In this document: in pieces, positions 33,010-43,654 of the stretch | Position numbering within the stretch: position 1 is the stretch's first letter | Layout of the letters: each line of letters opens with the position of its first letter | NCBI GenBank assembly: GCA_964036315.1 | Contig: OZ038495.1 | Coordinates: 22,821,121 to 22,885,120 of the forward strand | Length of the DNA: 64,000 nucleotides | From: Acanthosepion esculentum | Lineage: Eukaryota; Mollusca; Cephalopoda; Sepiida; Sepiidae | Direction of reading: 5' to 3' | Position numbers and translations under genes: made by a program | The notes under the pieces: generated by a model | What the model saw: only the letters and a program-made list of their open reading frames with translations | Databases searched by the model: none | Told to the model about the DNA's origin: nothing

Positions 33010-33082
<73 letters not shown>
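33006..33082. repeat. (TC)n(TA)n microsatellite
   Basis: ctctct run followed by a long (TA)n. Confidence 0.95.
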
Positions 33083-33092
<10 letters not shown>

Positions 33093-33178
33093 TGAATGAG
33101 AGAAAGAACAGATAAGTAAAAATCCACAGTTCATAGCATTTATTTTTAAAAAATGTTCAATACAAAGTAGAACAAAAT

Positions 33179-33423
33179 ATTATTATAATATTTTTATTAT
33201 AATAAATTACAATAAAATGTTAAGTTAAGCGGGGTGCATAAGGTCATAACTTATGAAAAGAGATAAAGATTTGTTTTTAAATTTCTCTAATAAAGTATTT
33301 TTATCACAAGTTATCTACCATCGCTTGATGAGGTGCCATCTCAGTACTGAAACATGAAAGTTTTTGTGTAGTGATGTAAAATGTTTTATTGTAATTTATT
33401 ATAATAAATTTTTATAATAATAT
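33179..33423. mobile_element. MITE with about 40-bp terminal inverted repeats
   Basis: tattattataatatttttat ... ttacaataaaat at the left is the near-exact inverse of tttattgtaa ... tttttataataata at the right. The 165-bp interior contains gatgaggtgccatctcagt. No ORF. Superfamily unknown. Confidence 0.65.
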
Positions 33424-34021
33424 ATGTAAAATTAGCATGGGTGTAGTGGCCCATCTGTGCAGCCCCAGACAAAAGAGTCAGCAAAATGAGTCCAAATTTC
33501 ACATAAGGTATAACCCCTGACAAAACTTATGGATTTTAAACACTTAAAGGATATTCACCTTGTTTTTTTTTATTTAGCAGTAAATAAACTAATCGCAGAC
33601 TCAAAACATTTTTTATTTAATAGCTGGAAATTCTGGCATTGTAAAATATATGTTAAGCAAATTAGACTAAATTATTCAAATTAATGGCATAAGTTATCCA
33701 AACTATGCAGAGGAACACATTACAAAATAATCCAATATTTAAAAAAAAATCTTATAGAATTCCTCAACAAAGAAATTACAATAAGATACTTAGTTACACC
33801 TCCTCAAGCATTTATGACAGTTTTAATTCATTTAGGCATGGATTTCACTAATTTAAAGCAATATTCTTTATTTAAATGGTTCCAACTTTCCTGAAAGTTG
33901 GTTAATAGATCTCCTTTGGTGGATGGAGCCTTCTCTTGGACCATTTTGTTTTTAATTTCTACCATAAATTTTCAATTGGATTTACATTCAGACTGTTCAC
34001 TGGCCATGTCATTGAATTCCA

Positions 34022-34023
34022 TA

Positions 34024-34054
<31 letters not shown>

Positions 34055-34308
34055 ATATGAGAAAGAGCAAGAGACAGTGTGGACATTAAAATCTTGTTTC
34101 TATTAAATCAAATTTTTTTCTGTTTTCTATGCATATTTAGTTATTATGCATCTGTGTACATTTAATTATATGAAAAGTATGTTTATTCATTAGTTGAAAC
34201 ACATGAATGGCATTCTAGATTTTAAATGATATGAAAAGTATTTATTTGCATGTTTAGGCTATTAAAATCTTGTTTGCAATAAGCAATTTTTTTACTCATA
34301 TCAGCAAC

Positions 34309-34351
<43 letters not shown>

Positions 34352-34420
34352 AGTGTGAATGCATATGAGAAAGAGCAAGAGACAGTGTGGACATTAAAAT
34401 CTTGTTTCTATTAAATCATG
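34022..34420. repeat. Local repeat B'-A'-(TA)n-B'' inside the Tc1 gene
   Basis: 34022-34199 repeats part B of the 32.6-kb copy, 34205-34312 repeats part A, and 34338-34417 repeats the first half of B again. The order B-A-B implies that A and B were once tandem. The block interrupts the transposase reading between its second and third catalytic blocks. Confidence 0.8.
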
Positions 34421-34679
34421 AGTTATGCCTTTCCTTAAGAAAGTTTTTAACATTCTTTACTCTGACAAAATGCATTATTGTCCTGAAAAATGACTTCACC
34501 ATCACCAAATCAATTTTTTTTACTGATGGAATGAGAAAATTATCTCGGAATTCTATGTGCACTGATTGCGCTATGGTAATGATTTGCTATTCTCCTTGGC
34601 ATTTTTAAATGACATCCAATGTCATGTGATAAATGGATTGGGACGTTTCCTTGTTTTCTTCAGGCAATAATTTTGATAT

Positions 34680-34977
34680 CTGTCTATATTTCCTCAAGGA
34701 CCCATGGCACAGTGGGTAAAGGCATTTGTTAGATCCAGTGACAGGACCCAAAGAGTGTGAGTTCAATACCCGGTTAAGGCAGTGGGGAACTGGGAGAGGG
34801 GAATTAACAGGAGATAACTGACATCCATTAAACAAGGCACATGGAACTAGAACAGTGATAAAGGTTTCAGTTTGACATTCCAACCACCTGAAGAAGGCCG
34901 GAGCGTACAACAGCCAAAACATTGTAATAAATATGGTGACAAAGATTAGGACAATAGTTCAAATAATGTAAATAGTG
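34680..34977 (+). mobile_element. tRNA-derived SINE, family S3, with 14-bp target duplication
   Basis: aataattttgatat at 34666-34679 is repeated at 34978-34991, a textbook LINE-mediated target duplication. The head has A-box-like tggcacagtgg (34705-34715) and B-box-like gagttcaatac (34759-34769). The tail has cctgaagaaggccggagcg and tgtaataaatatgg. The same tail is inverted at 55676-55915. Confidence 0.85.
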
Positions 34978-35560
34978 AATAATTTTGATATGTTTCATTT
35001 GAATGGCACCAGATAAAAGTTCCAGCATCATTGCCTTGGCCAATTCAGATTCTTGATTCATCAATGAATATCATTTTCATCCAATCTTCCACATGTTATG
35101 ATTATTTCTCTTTAACCCACTTTAACATTTTTTTTTTGTTTATATGTTTGTACTGGTTTTTATTAGGCTTTTCTCTATTTAAATCTCATTTCATCCAAGC
35201 TAATTTCTTACACTTCTGTCACAATGACTCCTATTTTGATCCATTTGTTTTTTTCGTTTCTTTCGTTATACATTTACAATACATATTGGTTTGAGTTTTC
35301 TATCCTGTTGATTTTATGTCTTTTATGGTCTGTCATTATGTCTTCCCATTCCTTTTATACTTACACCAAATTTTCGATACAACTGACTGGGAAGAACCAC
35401 TGTAGATTGCCTTCTTGAATGAGTTTTAGGATCATTTCCATTGTTTCAATTGATATTTTTTTTGTTGAAGCTACCTTTCCTATTAATTGATTATACTCAT
35501 CTGCTTGTCTTCAAGAACTCTTTTTTAACTGTACACAGATTTGCATATCTAGATTTCTAC

Positions 35561-36360
35561 TGGTATTTATTTTAGGAATGCAAATTACAAAATCATTCCA
35601 TAATATTTTCCTCTACATATCTTGGAAGATAATTGTTGTAACCCAGGGAAGGTTACTGAATAGAATAATCATACGAATGATAATACTTAGGACAAGAACA
35701 ACACATAATATTTACCAGTGGCACATAGAAGTAGCCAACTGCTAGAAGTGAGTCAAGTGAATTCCACAATGAATCTCCAACTGCAGACCAACATACAGTA
35801 TTTACGCGAATGGGGACATACCCATTATTGTCAATAGGTATGCTACAACAATAATTATATCATTAATTAAAATAATTTAATTTACTTAATTTAAGGTATA
35901 TTTTATGAAACCAGAATGTTCAGCTATTAACTAAAAAATATTTTGTGTCTTATGTGTTACTAGTTTATTTACTGCTGAATAAAAATTCTAAGTGAACATC
36001 TTCTAAGTGTGCTGACTTCATAATTTTTTTCAGGGTTTGTATTTTGTATTTATTACCCATGAATGGGAAAGGTATAAATGGTTTCAGTAAATTTATGCAG
36101 AAAAAGTAAGCATTCTATTGTTCAACATAAATAAAAATCAACTTCATTACATTTAAGGCCTTATTTTTTCTGTATAAATTTATTCTAACATTAAATGGGT
36201 CAACTTCCAGTATGAATGTTTACGTTTTGTATGTCTTGTTTCAACAAGAAAGTTTTTTTTTTAAATCTCAGAAATGATCAACTCATGTTATTTATGTACC
36301 TGCTAAAGTTTGTTTTTGTGGAAAAAATATGCATAAATTATATATTTTTTACGGTATTAA
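35561..36360. other. AT-rich stretch without recognised gene
   Basis: No element ends or coding blocks recognised. Confidence 0.5.
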
Positions 36361-36820
36361 AATGGAACAAACAGTTGTAACTAGCTAGTTCAGCAGTAAA
36401 ATGGTGAGATTTAGTTGCCAATCTAGTAGCATCTTTATTCATGCAGTTAGGGCACCAAGGAAGAAAGCTCACCGGAACAATAAAAATATTTGTAAAAAAA
36501 GGCACAGAGAAGCCTAGGTCTGCTGCTAGGAAAGTTGGTTTGCTGTTTTGTGCCAAACAAGTTTTCACATCAGAATCTATTTTGCGCATTTATAAATCCA
36601 CCATTCATTTGTACATGAATATTTTCTGCTATATCTGGTCTGGTGCTTCTGCTACATATTTCAAGATTCTTGACAAAACCCAAAGAAAGGTCTGTAATGT
36701 AATTAATCCTGACCTGGCATCTTGACTTTCTCACTGACATGAGTGGCTTCCCTGTGTCTTTTTTACAAATATTTTTATTGTTCTGGTGAGCTTTCCTCAA
36801 TTCAGGTCTACTGCTAATTA
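36361..36820. mobile_element. Jockey-like LINE in two opposed halves
   Basis: 36380-36512 reads as the LINE on the minus strand (C-L-F-Y-K-Y-F region to the H-F-T-V/A-E block). 36515-36820 reads on the plus strand from S-A-A-R-K-V-G-L-L and YIWSGASATYFKILDK to the same FYKYF region. The shared piece (ttacaaatatttttattgttc) lies at 36760-36780 and, inverted, at 36475-36495. Such head-inverted copies arise by twin priming of LINE insertions, an inference here. Confidence 0.65.
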
Positions 36821-37140
36821 CCACTTCGTGTCAGTGGTAAATGTAAGCCAATGGCAAGCAGAAAAGGTTCCCTATGTGGCATACTGATGAGTTTTGATTT
36901 ATGTATATTGTATATGCTGTACATTCCAACAAGTAGCAATCACCTGTAATTTGGCAAGAGATATTTAGCAAAAACTAATAAAATTCTACTGATGATTCAT
37001 CCATACTTGTTGATTGTTTTGTTATTTCTTTTATATTATAATTTTTAATCATAATTTAATAATTTACAAACATATTTAAACATGGGGTTATCTAGGGAGT
37101 AATGTCAAAAAGAGGTGTTTAGATGGTAGTCTTTGTTTTT

Positions 37141-37400
37141 TCTTTAATCATTTCACCCCAAGCAAGGCAATGATGCCACTAAGACACAAGTGGTTACTGA
37201 GTTTGAAAGAATAAAAGAAAAAGAAAAACATTATTAAAAAGCAAAAAGAATAAAAACCATAAGACAGTAGATAATGACTGACATTACATCTAATTTTTTG
37301 AAGATCAAAGTTGGCTTGAATGCAAGAAGAGAGTTCTAAAAAGTGAGAAGTATGAGAAAAGGGCGATTATTGAAAGAGTTTTTCTTGAAATAAATGTACC
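37141..37400 (-). mobile_element. 3' end of a Jockey-like LINE
   Basis: tttcaccccaagcaaggcaatgatgccact is the inverted 3' UTR end shared by all Jockey-like copies here. The interior matches 1686-1860. Only the UTR is left. Confidence 0.65.
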
Positions 37401-37877
37401 AAATATGACAGGAAATATAATGCTTCTTTCTCTTTAAGTAACTCACTCTGAATATTTAATCTATCTACATGTTATTATTTGAGCATAAACACCATCATGT
37501 TACTCACGTCTCAATTGCATTCCATTCACTGTATTTCATTTGCTTTGTTGTATTGATTACCAGTACAACTGCTTTTCTCAAGACAAGTAACTTTTGTACA
37601 AAGACATGTTTTTTTTATATTTTTATACTTGCATGTATTTTTTAAAAACATAACAGGAAGAAGACAGACATATTGTCAAAACATTGTTAAACACTATCTT
37701 TTCTTTTTCTTAAATCATGCTCTTCCATAAGTTTTATTATTATTATTATTACCTCTCCATATCTGTGGTTTCATATAGAAAAATAAAGTCTCGAATGAGC
37801 GGTTGTTTGATAAATGTGATAAATGACTGGTTTCCAAGAAGAAACTTCATACAAGTAATGGTTTTATTGAAGAAGTC
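37401..37877. other. Nothing recognised
   Basis: AT-rich with a short (ATT)n at 37735-37752. Confidence 0.5.
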
Positions 37878-38212
37878 AACGTTCTTTTTATAGATACAAG
37901 TATTTAAGCAAATGCTCTGTTTATAATAAACAGTATTTAAATAACATTTACCGGCCTGAATGTCCGAGAAATTTTCATAGAAAATTTTTGTTCTATACAA
38001 GTATTTAAGCAAATGTTCTGTTTATAATAAACAGTATTAAATAACATTTACCGGCCTATTATTATAAACAGAACATTTGCTTAAATACTTGTATAGAACG
38101 AAAATTTTCTATGAAAAATTTCTCGGACATTCAGGGCGGTAAATGTTATTTAAATACTGTTTATTATAAACAGAGCATTTGCTTAAATACTTGTATCTAT
38201 AAAAAGAACGTT
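37878..38212. mobile_element. Long palindrome (about 153-bp arms) with internal repeats
   Basis: 37878-38030 pairs with 38057-38212 over nearly the whole length, with a 26-bp spacer. Each arm itself contains two copies of tacaagtatttaagcaaatg plus ctgtttataataaacagt, so the unit appears four times. Diverged single copies lie at 38715-38815 and 49492-49560. It is probably a foldback element family. The 87-codon minus-strand ORF at its left edge is incidental. Confidence 0.75.
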
Positions 38213-38655
38213 AAACATAAATGTCTTTAAATAAATTGTCGAACTCTGTCCAATTATATATATATATATATATATAGTTGGGAGGGAATGAAGATGAAAA
38301 TATATATAGTGGGTGGGGAAAGGTGGAGAGAAATATACCTGTTAAATGTAAACAGCTCAGGTACATTTGGGTCTGGTACCTACAAAAGGGATTGGCTAGG
38401 TCCTCTAGCATATGGCCATGCTTGGAAATACACAGCCAGGCATTTATGGAAAAGATCATTTTTTATGTCATTAACAAAATTATTTTAAACAATTTACAAA
38501 ATTATCATAAGGTAACATTTTTTTTTATAGAAGAAAGAAAATACAATCAGTAAATAAACTTAATTGTCAAAATCTACTTGTGATTGGATATAAAAAAAAC
38601 TATAAAACTCTGAGTACAGATTTATTATATAAGCAAATTTTTTTTAATACTAGTA
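38213..38655. other. Spacer with (TA)n
   Basis: (TA)n at 38257-38276. The plus-strand ORFs at 38278-38553 show no recognisable motif. Confidence 0.4.
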
Positions 38656-38657
38656 AT

Positions 38658-38704
<47 letters not shown>

Positions 38705-38815
38705 TTTTTGTTTATATGTTATTTTTATAGATACAAATATTTAAGTAAATGCTCTGTTTATAATAAACTGTATTATTAACTACATTTGCTGGCCTGAATG
38801 TTCAAGAAATATCAT
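38656..38815. repeat. (TA)n plus a diverged copy of the 37.9-kb palindrome unit
   Basis: (TA)n at 38661-38700. Then tttatagatacaaatatttaagtaaatgctctg ... gctggcctgaatgttcaagaaat matches the palindrome arm with several changes. Confidence 0.6.
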
Positions 38816-38861
38816 AGAAAATATGTGTCCTCCGACAATAAACAGAAAATATATTAAAATA

Positions 38862-38916
38862 TTTGTCGGACTTCCTAATATATATATATATATATATATA
38901 TATTTATCACAACTTC

Positions 38917-38973
<57 letters not shown>

Positions 38974-38982
38974 CACAACTTC

Positions 38983-39021
<39 letters not shown>

Positions 39022-39030
39022 CACAACTTC

Positions 39031-39077
<47 letters not shown>

Positions 39078-39086
39078 CACAACTTC

Positions 39087-39131
<45 letters not shown>

Positions 39132-39175
39132 CACAACTTCCTTATATATATATATTTATCACAACTTCTTTCTCT
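38862..39175. repeat. Compound minisatellite: (TA)n alternating with a 17-bp unit
   Basis: Six (TA)n blocks of different length are separated by tttatcacaacttccta. Only the TA blocks vary; the 17-bp unit is constant until the last copies. The long ORFs over it read S-Q-L-P-N-I-Y-I-Y and are not genes. Confidence 0.9.
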
Positions 39176-39593
39176 CTTTCTCTTTATGCCTTTTTGTCCT
39201 ATCCCCCTCCCATATCAATATATAACTTCCGTTACGTTAACAGATTTAATGTGTCAATGTCTGGATTTCCTCTAAAAATTTAAATTTGAAAGAATAGAAA
39301 TGTTACATCTAACTCAATCATGTCTCTCTACCCCCTTCACTCCCTCACTTTGTTAATTTACTTATTACTGCCCGTCATAAATGTGTAAATTTCTTTTCAT
39401 TTTTCGTTTCAACCTTTGGAAATAAAATCTGATGATCCGCTGTCCTTTAAAAGGACTGTAGTGAAATAATTTATTATATGGAACCTTAAAGTGGTCTGTT
39501 TTTATTTAAATTATTAGCTCTGATTTACATTGAGCTCTCTGGATTTTATCCTCCTTGGGTTACCCATACGGATTACCTAGTTTTCGTAAACTA
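39176..39593. other. Nothing recognised
   Basis: Mixed composition, no element ends seen. Confidence 0.5.
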
Positions 39594-39769
39594 AATATAT
39601 ATATATATATATATAAAAATAAAAAGAAAGAACAGTCAGATTTATAATCCACAGTTCTTTAACATTTATTCATTGCAACACAAAAATTACCATGTTTAAG
39701 AACTAAAAACTAAACTTTAAATTAGTTTTTAGTTTCAAAACATGGTAATTTCTGTGTCGCGATGAATAC
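39594..39769. mobile_element. Foldback element after (TA)n
   Basis: (TA)n at 39594-39614. cattgcaacacaaaaattaccatg pairs with catggtaatttctgtgtcgcgatg, and ttaagaactaaaaactaa with ttagtttttag. The outer aagaacagtcagatt ... aatccacagttc also occurs near 33106 and 23503. Confidence 0.6.
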
Positions 39770-39912
39770 ATATTTTTAAATAATATTATATGTATGTATA
39801 TAAGTGAACTATTTTATTACTAATAAATAAAGATTGTTGCATACAAAAAATTACCATGTTTAAGAACATGCAAAAAAGAAAAATATCTGCTAGGGTATCT
39901 CCAGAAGCAGGC

Positions 39913-40256
39913 CTGGTGCAAGGGTGGTGTCCCTGCCCTTACAGTTTATGATACAGGACCCCCCACTATAAACACACACACACATACTTTACTCCATCTG
40001 TTGTCTTTGAGACTTAGCATGAGCAAAGCAAATTCACGGATTTGGACAAAAAAAAAAAAAAGACCCCAGAATGACATCAAAATATGCAAACATTTTTCAC
40101 CCTTCAGTAGTCAATTGTGCTTAGTTTAATTTGTAATGTGTGCATATAGGTAGAAAAAAAGCAAATGTTTATAAGATAGTGTCACAAAGCACTATCCAGG
40201 GCCCCCAATCAAGATCCCCTCCGGTCAAGGGGGGGGGGTACGCTCCGGCCTTATCT
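39913..40256. mobile_element. Possible non-autonomous DNA transposon
   Basis: gcaggcctggtgcaagggtgg resembles the gcagggctggtgc end at 46763 and 47068. A G/C-rich right end (ggtcaaggggggggggtacgctccgg) lies at 40225-40252. The pairing of the two ends is not clear. Confidence 0.25.
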
Positions 40257-40839
40257 GGAAGATAATGTTTTTAAAAGCAAGCAGTTGTAATTATATAGTG
40301 TTTAAATATCAGGAAACAGAGCATTAAAATAGAATTAAATGTTCATTTATATTGTTATTAATATTAACCCTGAATTTCACATTGATAATCTCATGAAGCC
40401 AATATTGTAAGGAGATAGGCATAGAAAGATCGTGTTGCTCCAGTATTTCAAATAAGTACTGTCTGCTAAAAATCGGCATTGAAAATTCTGTTTTTTTTTT
40501 TAGACTCAAAACTCAAACACTGATTACTGGTGATTGTAAAAAAAAAAAAAAAACCCAAAAAACTCATCTGTCTCTCATTAACCAAGAAGCAGTATTATGT
40601 TTTTAACGGCATATTTTTCGTTTTTGGATATATGAACCTGTTTTGTAAGAAAATAATAACACTAAGGAAGTACTTCGATGGTTTAAAATGAATTTAAAGG
40701 AAAATAGAAAGGTAAATGCAATCAACTCAGAACGCTAGACTTTATCTAGTAGACAAACGCTGGTTTTGTGAACTGTTAAGTATTAATGCCAGTATCAAAA
40801 AAAAAGTACACGAACGAGAGAAAGACAAGCGGGGGTTGA
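40257..40839. other. AT-rich stretch without recognised gene
   Basis: Contains poly(A) runs near 40490 and 40540. Confidence 0.5.
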
Positions 40840-41431
40840 GAGGGCAAACTATTGATCTTACGTGGGCTGCGGACGTCATTCTGACGTCAGCAATGTTGAT
40901 ATTGATTCTGTTAGTTCGTTGTTCAGCACCCGCTCCTCACTTTCCAAGTTGTTCATCAGGCGAAACAGAACTACTGCTTGTTGTACGTGGGTGTACGCGC
41001 CCGTGTGTCCGTACAAGTGCATAACACATGGTTAAGGCTAAAACCACCAAATATTGCAATGTGGGTGTATTGGATGCATTACGAGCAAGTTTATATCACT
41101 GCTGGTATATGTGTATCAGTATGCATTTGGCTGTGTTGGAAAGAGAGGGTGGGGCAGTATGTACATCTGTGTGGGTGTTTTGCTGTGTTTTAAAAAGAAA
41201 CGATTTCGTTGTGTGTACAAGTGTAGTGTGAAGTGAAATATATGACGTGTTTATCTCCCCCCACTTTACGCGTTTCTTTTAAAATTTATCCCTTAAAACA
41301 GCACATATGTCGAAATAATTTTACTGTTGTCTGTGTACTGATTTTATTTGCTTTTAATAAAGAGATTAATCCTGTCAGCCTGACAGAAATAACCAACTTG
41401 GTCAGATTTTTCTTGGAGATTTACCACGAAG
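40840..41431 (+). promoter_or_regulatory. CpG-containing segment with paired CRE-like sites, possible promoter and first exon
   Basis: ggacgtca at 40871-40878 and a perfect CRE tgacgtca at 40882-40889 lie 11 bp apart, about one helical turn. CpGs are frequent up to 41020, unlike the surroundings. Downstream gaag/gtatgg at 41431 would be a good splice donor. Two short ORFs (41028-41231 and 41233-41448) show no recognisable domain. If this is a promoter it would drive the plus strand, but no coding exon is identified. Confidence 0.3.
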
Positions 41432-41747
41432 GTATGGTGAATTGTTGAAATTAAATCGGATATTTCTTTTGTTTTACTGGTTCACCATTTTAAATTGAAT
41501 ACTTTTTAAAGTTTTAAATCTCTCATTAATTTGAATATTAAAATTTTCCAATTACAGTTTGTAAGGCTTTAAACTAAAGTTAAAAGTATTATTTGCCAAG
41601 GACATGAAAAATAAAAAATGTTTATTGTTTAGTAAGTTTAGTTCTTATTCCGTTTTTTTTTTGTTGTTTTCATTTTTGTCCCTAAAAAAATAGATTCATA
41701 AAAATTCTTAAACCAAAGTTGAACGAATTTTTATACCTGGCAGTGCT
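41432..41747. other. AT-rich, nothing recognised
   Basis: Sequence following the possible splice donor; no features. Confidence 0.5.
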
Positions 41748-41860
41748 GAAAAGTTCTCAGCCCGACCTGCATCCGAAAGACCGTATCATCAAATAACAGA
41801 ATTGTGGTTGGGGGTTCCCTTCTTCAGTGAGCCGATAATTTTTAGCACCTCTACTTGTAT
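41748..41860. mobile_element. MITE-like element, 'gtgctgaaaagttct' family
   Basis: cagtgctgaaaagttctcagcc at the left pairs with ggctcactg..., more exactly gccgataatttttagcacctc, at the right. Length about 110 bp. The best-kept of four copies. Confidence 0.55.
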
Positions 41861-42533
41861 TTTTTTCAGTTCTCTATGTAAATTTAACTTGGGCTTTATA
41901 AATTGAGGGGATTTATAAATTGGTCTAGTTTTCGATTTTCCTTTAAGATGGCAATACTATTTTTTTCCTATTGTTCACCTTATGCAAGACTTAAGTGACA
42001 CTCAAGGTAGAGGGTTACAAAAATGGGGATTGTTGTAAGAGCATAGAGGGAGGGAATAATGATTGCATTTTATGACGATATATAAGATAGATAACGGCTG
42101 ATCCATGACTTGGAGCAGTTAAGATTCTAGTGATCATGATTTGATTAAAATATAGAACTGACAAGACTGATTTTTTATTGGATTTTGTGATTTACAAAAT
42201 ATATTCGTTTCTGTCACTGATTTTTTCTTTTACTTATTTTCTATGAGATGTCATTCAATCAGCATAGGAAGATAAAAATGTGATACCCCCCCCTATTAAT
42301 TATGAGGCAGACATGAGTTTGGTGCTGTGTTGAGCTGTCAGTAAAGTCATCAATCTAAGTTGGTCTTAAATTCTTTGTTCTAGAACGGGATGTCAGAATT
42401 GGATATATTTTGATATTGGTATCAGAAGGAATATTTGAAGACAAAACTATTTAGATCCACTTTCTCTTGGAATAACAGAATGGCTGCTTGCCTCTCTCTA
42501 AATATATATTTAATCTATCATTTTTTCAATTCC
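41861..42533. other. Nothing recognised
   Basis: AT-rich; no coding block or element ends. Confidence 0.5.
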
Positions 42534-42577
42534 ATATATATATATATATATATATATATTAATCTAATCTATCAATT

Positions 42578-42634
<57 letters not shown>

Positions 42635-42649
42635 TAGTAGTAGTAGTAG
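42534..42649. repeat. (TA)n, (TC)n(TA)n and (TAG)n microsatellites
   Basis: (TA)n 42534-42560, (TC)n 42579-42608, (TA)n 42608-42634, tagtagtag 42635-42649. The ORFs across them are simple-repeat translations. Confidence 0.95.
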
Positions 42650-42888
42650 TAATCTTATAAATATAAGTAACTACACTTGTTTCGAAAAACCTTCGGTTTC
42701 TTGATTTGCAAATGATCAAACCAATATCGAAGGAAAAAAAGGTATAAAAAAAAGAAAGAGCTAAGAACATGAACGCCTGTCGAAAACAATCGTTCAGCAT
42801 GCAGGTCCAAAGCCCAAAGAAAAAAAAACCCCGATACGAGTGCACAACTAACTAAATAAAGTGCTCAATACAATAAATAGAGCAGACC

Positions 42889-42990
42889 TAGTTAAACATA
42901 GAGAGCCAGACAAACCTACAAAGGTTTCACCTGAGCAGATCTGCTTAGGTGAAACCTTGGTAGGTTTGACTGGCTCTCTTGGTTTAACTA
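42889..42990. mobile_element. 102-bp hairpin element ending in (TA)n
   Basis: tagttaaacatagagagcc ... aaggtttcacctgagcaga pairs with tctgcttaggtgaaacctt ... ggctctcttggtttaacta almost perfectly. (TA)n follows at 42990-43008. Confidence 0.75.
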
Positions 42991-43087
42991 TATATATATA
43001 TATATATACACACACATCTAATATAATTTCTTGTCTGTGATATATAACAAAACATGCATAAAAGAAGGACTGCTGTCTAAATATGCA

Positions 43088-43088
<1 letters not shown>

Positions 43089-43126
<38 letters not shown>

Positions 43127-43127
43127 G
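43089..43127. repeat. (TA)n(CA)n microsatellite
   Basis: ta dinucleotides running into ca dinucleotides. Confidence 0.95.
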
Positions 43128-43139
43128 ACATGTGGGGGT

Positions 43140-43232
43140 AGCAAAAAGTTTTCAGACCAACAAAGGTGCCTTAGATTCTGATGTTTGATCGCTTTGTCAT
43201 ATGTTGGAAAGCTGGTTGGGTCAAAAACTTTT
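43140..43232. mobile_element. MITE-like element, 'gtgctgaaaagttct' family
   Basis: agcaaaaagttttcagaccaac and its inverse gttgggtcaaaaacttttcagtatc frame about 90 bp. Confidence 0.5.
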
Positions 43233-43654
43233 CAGTATCTTCATGTATTCGGCCGTTATGATGTGAACGTGTAAGTAAATGGCATCCTTCTCCAGAATTC
43301 TAGCCCTAATTTTTAACCATGTGTCAAAAAAAAAATGAATGTATATTTGGCAACCCTGGGCAGTTTATGTCTGGAAAGACATGACTTTTGAAGACTTTGA
43401 CCTCATCATATTTGCCCAGATAAACTGTTGATGGCAAAATTCAAGGGAAATATAGTTATTTATAGAAATCAGAATGATAAAAGACTCGTGTAGACATATA
43501 CATTTCTTCAGTACTTTTCACTTTATTGTCTTAGAAGAAAGCAGAAGGTGATTATTACCCTTTTTACAGGACAAATTTACTAACGTCATGTAGCCTGTGG
43601 GTGACAGTCTGTTGGGGAGAATAGTTCTCCGCCCCACCCTGGGCACATCAGACC
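43233..43654. other. Nothing firmly recognised
   Basis: May contain more of the following LINE's 5' side, but no coding block is clear. Confidence 0.4.

Larger units (their letters stand above)
33765..35560 (-). pseudogene. Tc1-like transposase, decayed and split by two insertions
   Basis: Read on the minus strand from high to low coordinates: a decayed N-terminal part (35450-35100); the first catalytic block M-K-M-I-F-I-D-E-S-R with GTFIW and SNETYQN (35075-34990); a SINE; then F-Q-D-N-N-A-F-C-Q-S-K (34490-34440, second catalytic Asp); a local repeat; then MTWPVNSLNVNPIENLW (34010-33960), where the usual third acidic residue after S-P is lost; and a tail K-S-M-P-x-R-I-E near 33830. Many stops. 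Without the insertions it would be an ordinary Tc1-sized transposase. Confidence 0.8.

Noticed and set aside
38823..39275. 150-codon ORF with a repeated [11 protein letters not shown] pattern
   Set aside because: Simple translation of (TA)n and the 17-bp spacer unit; a second frame is equally open.
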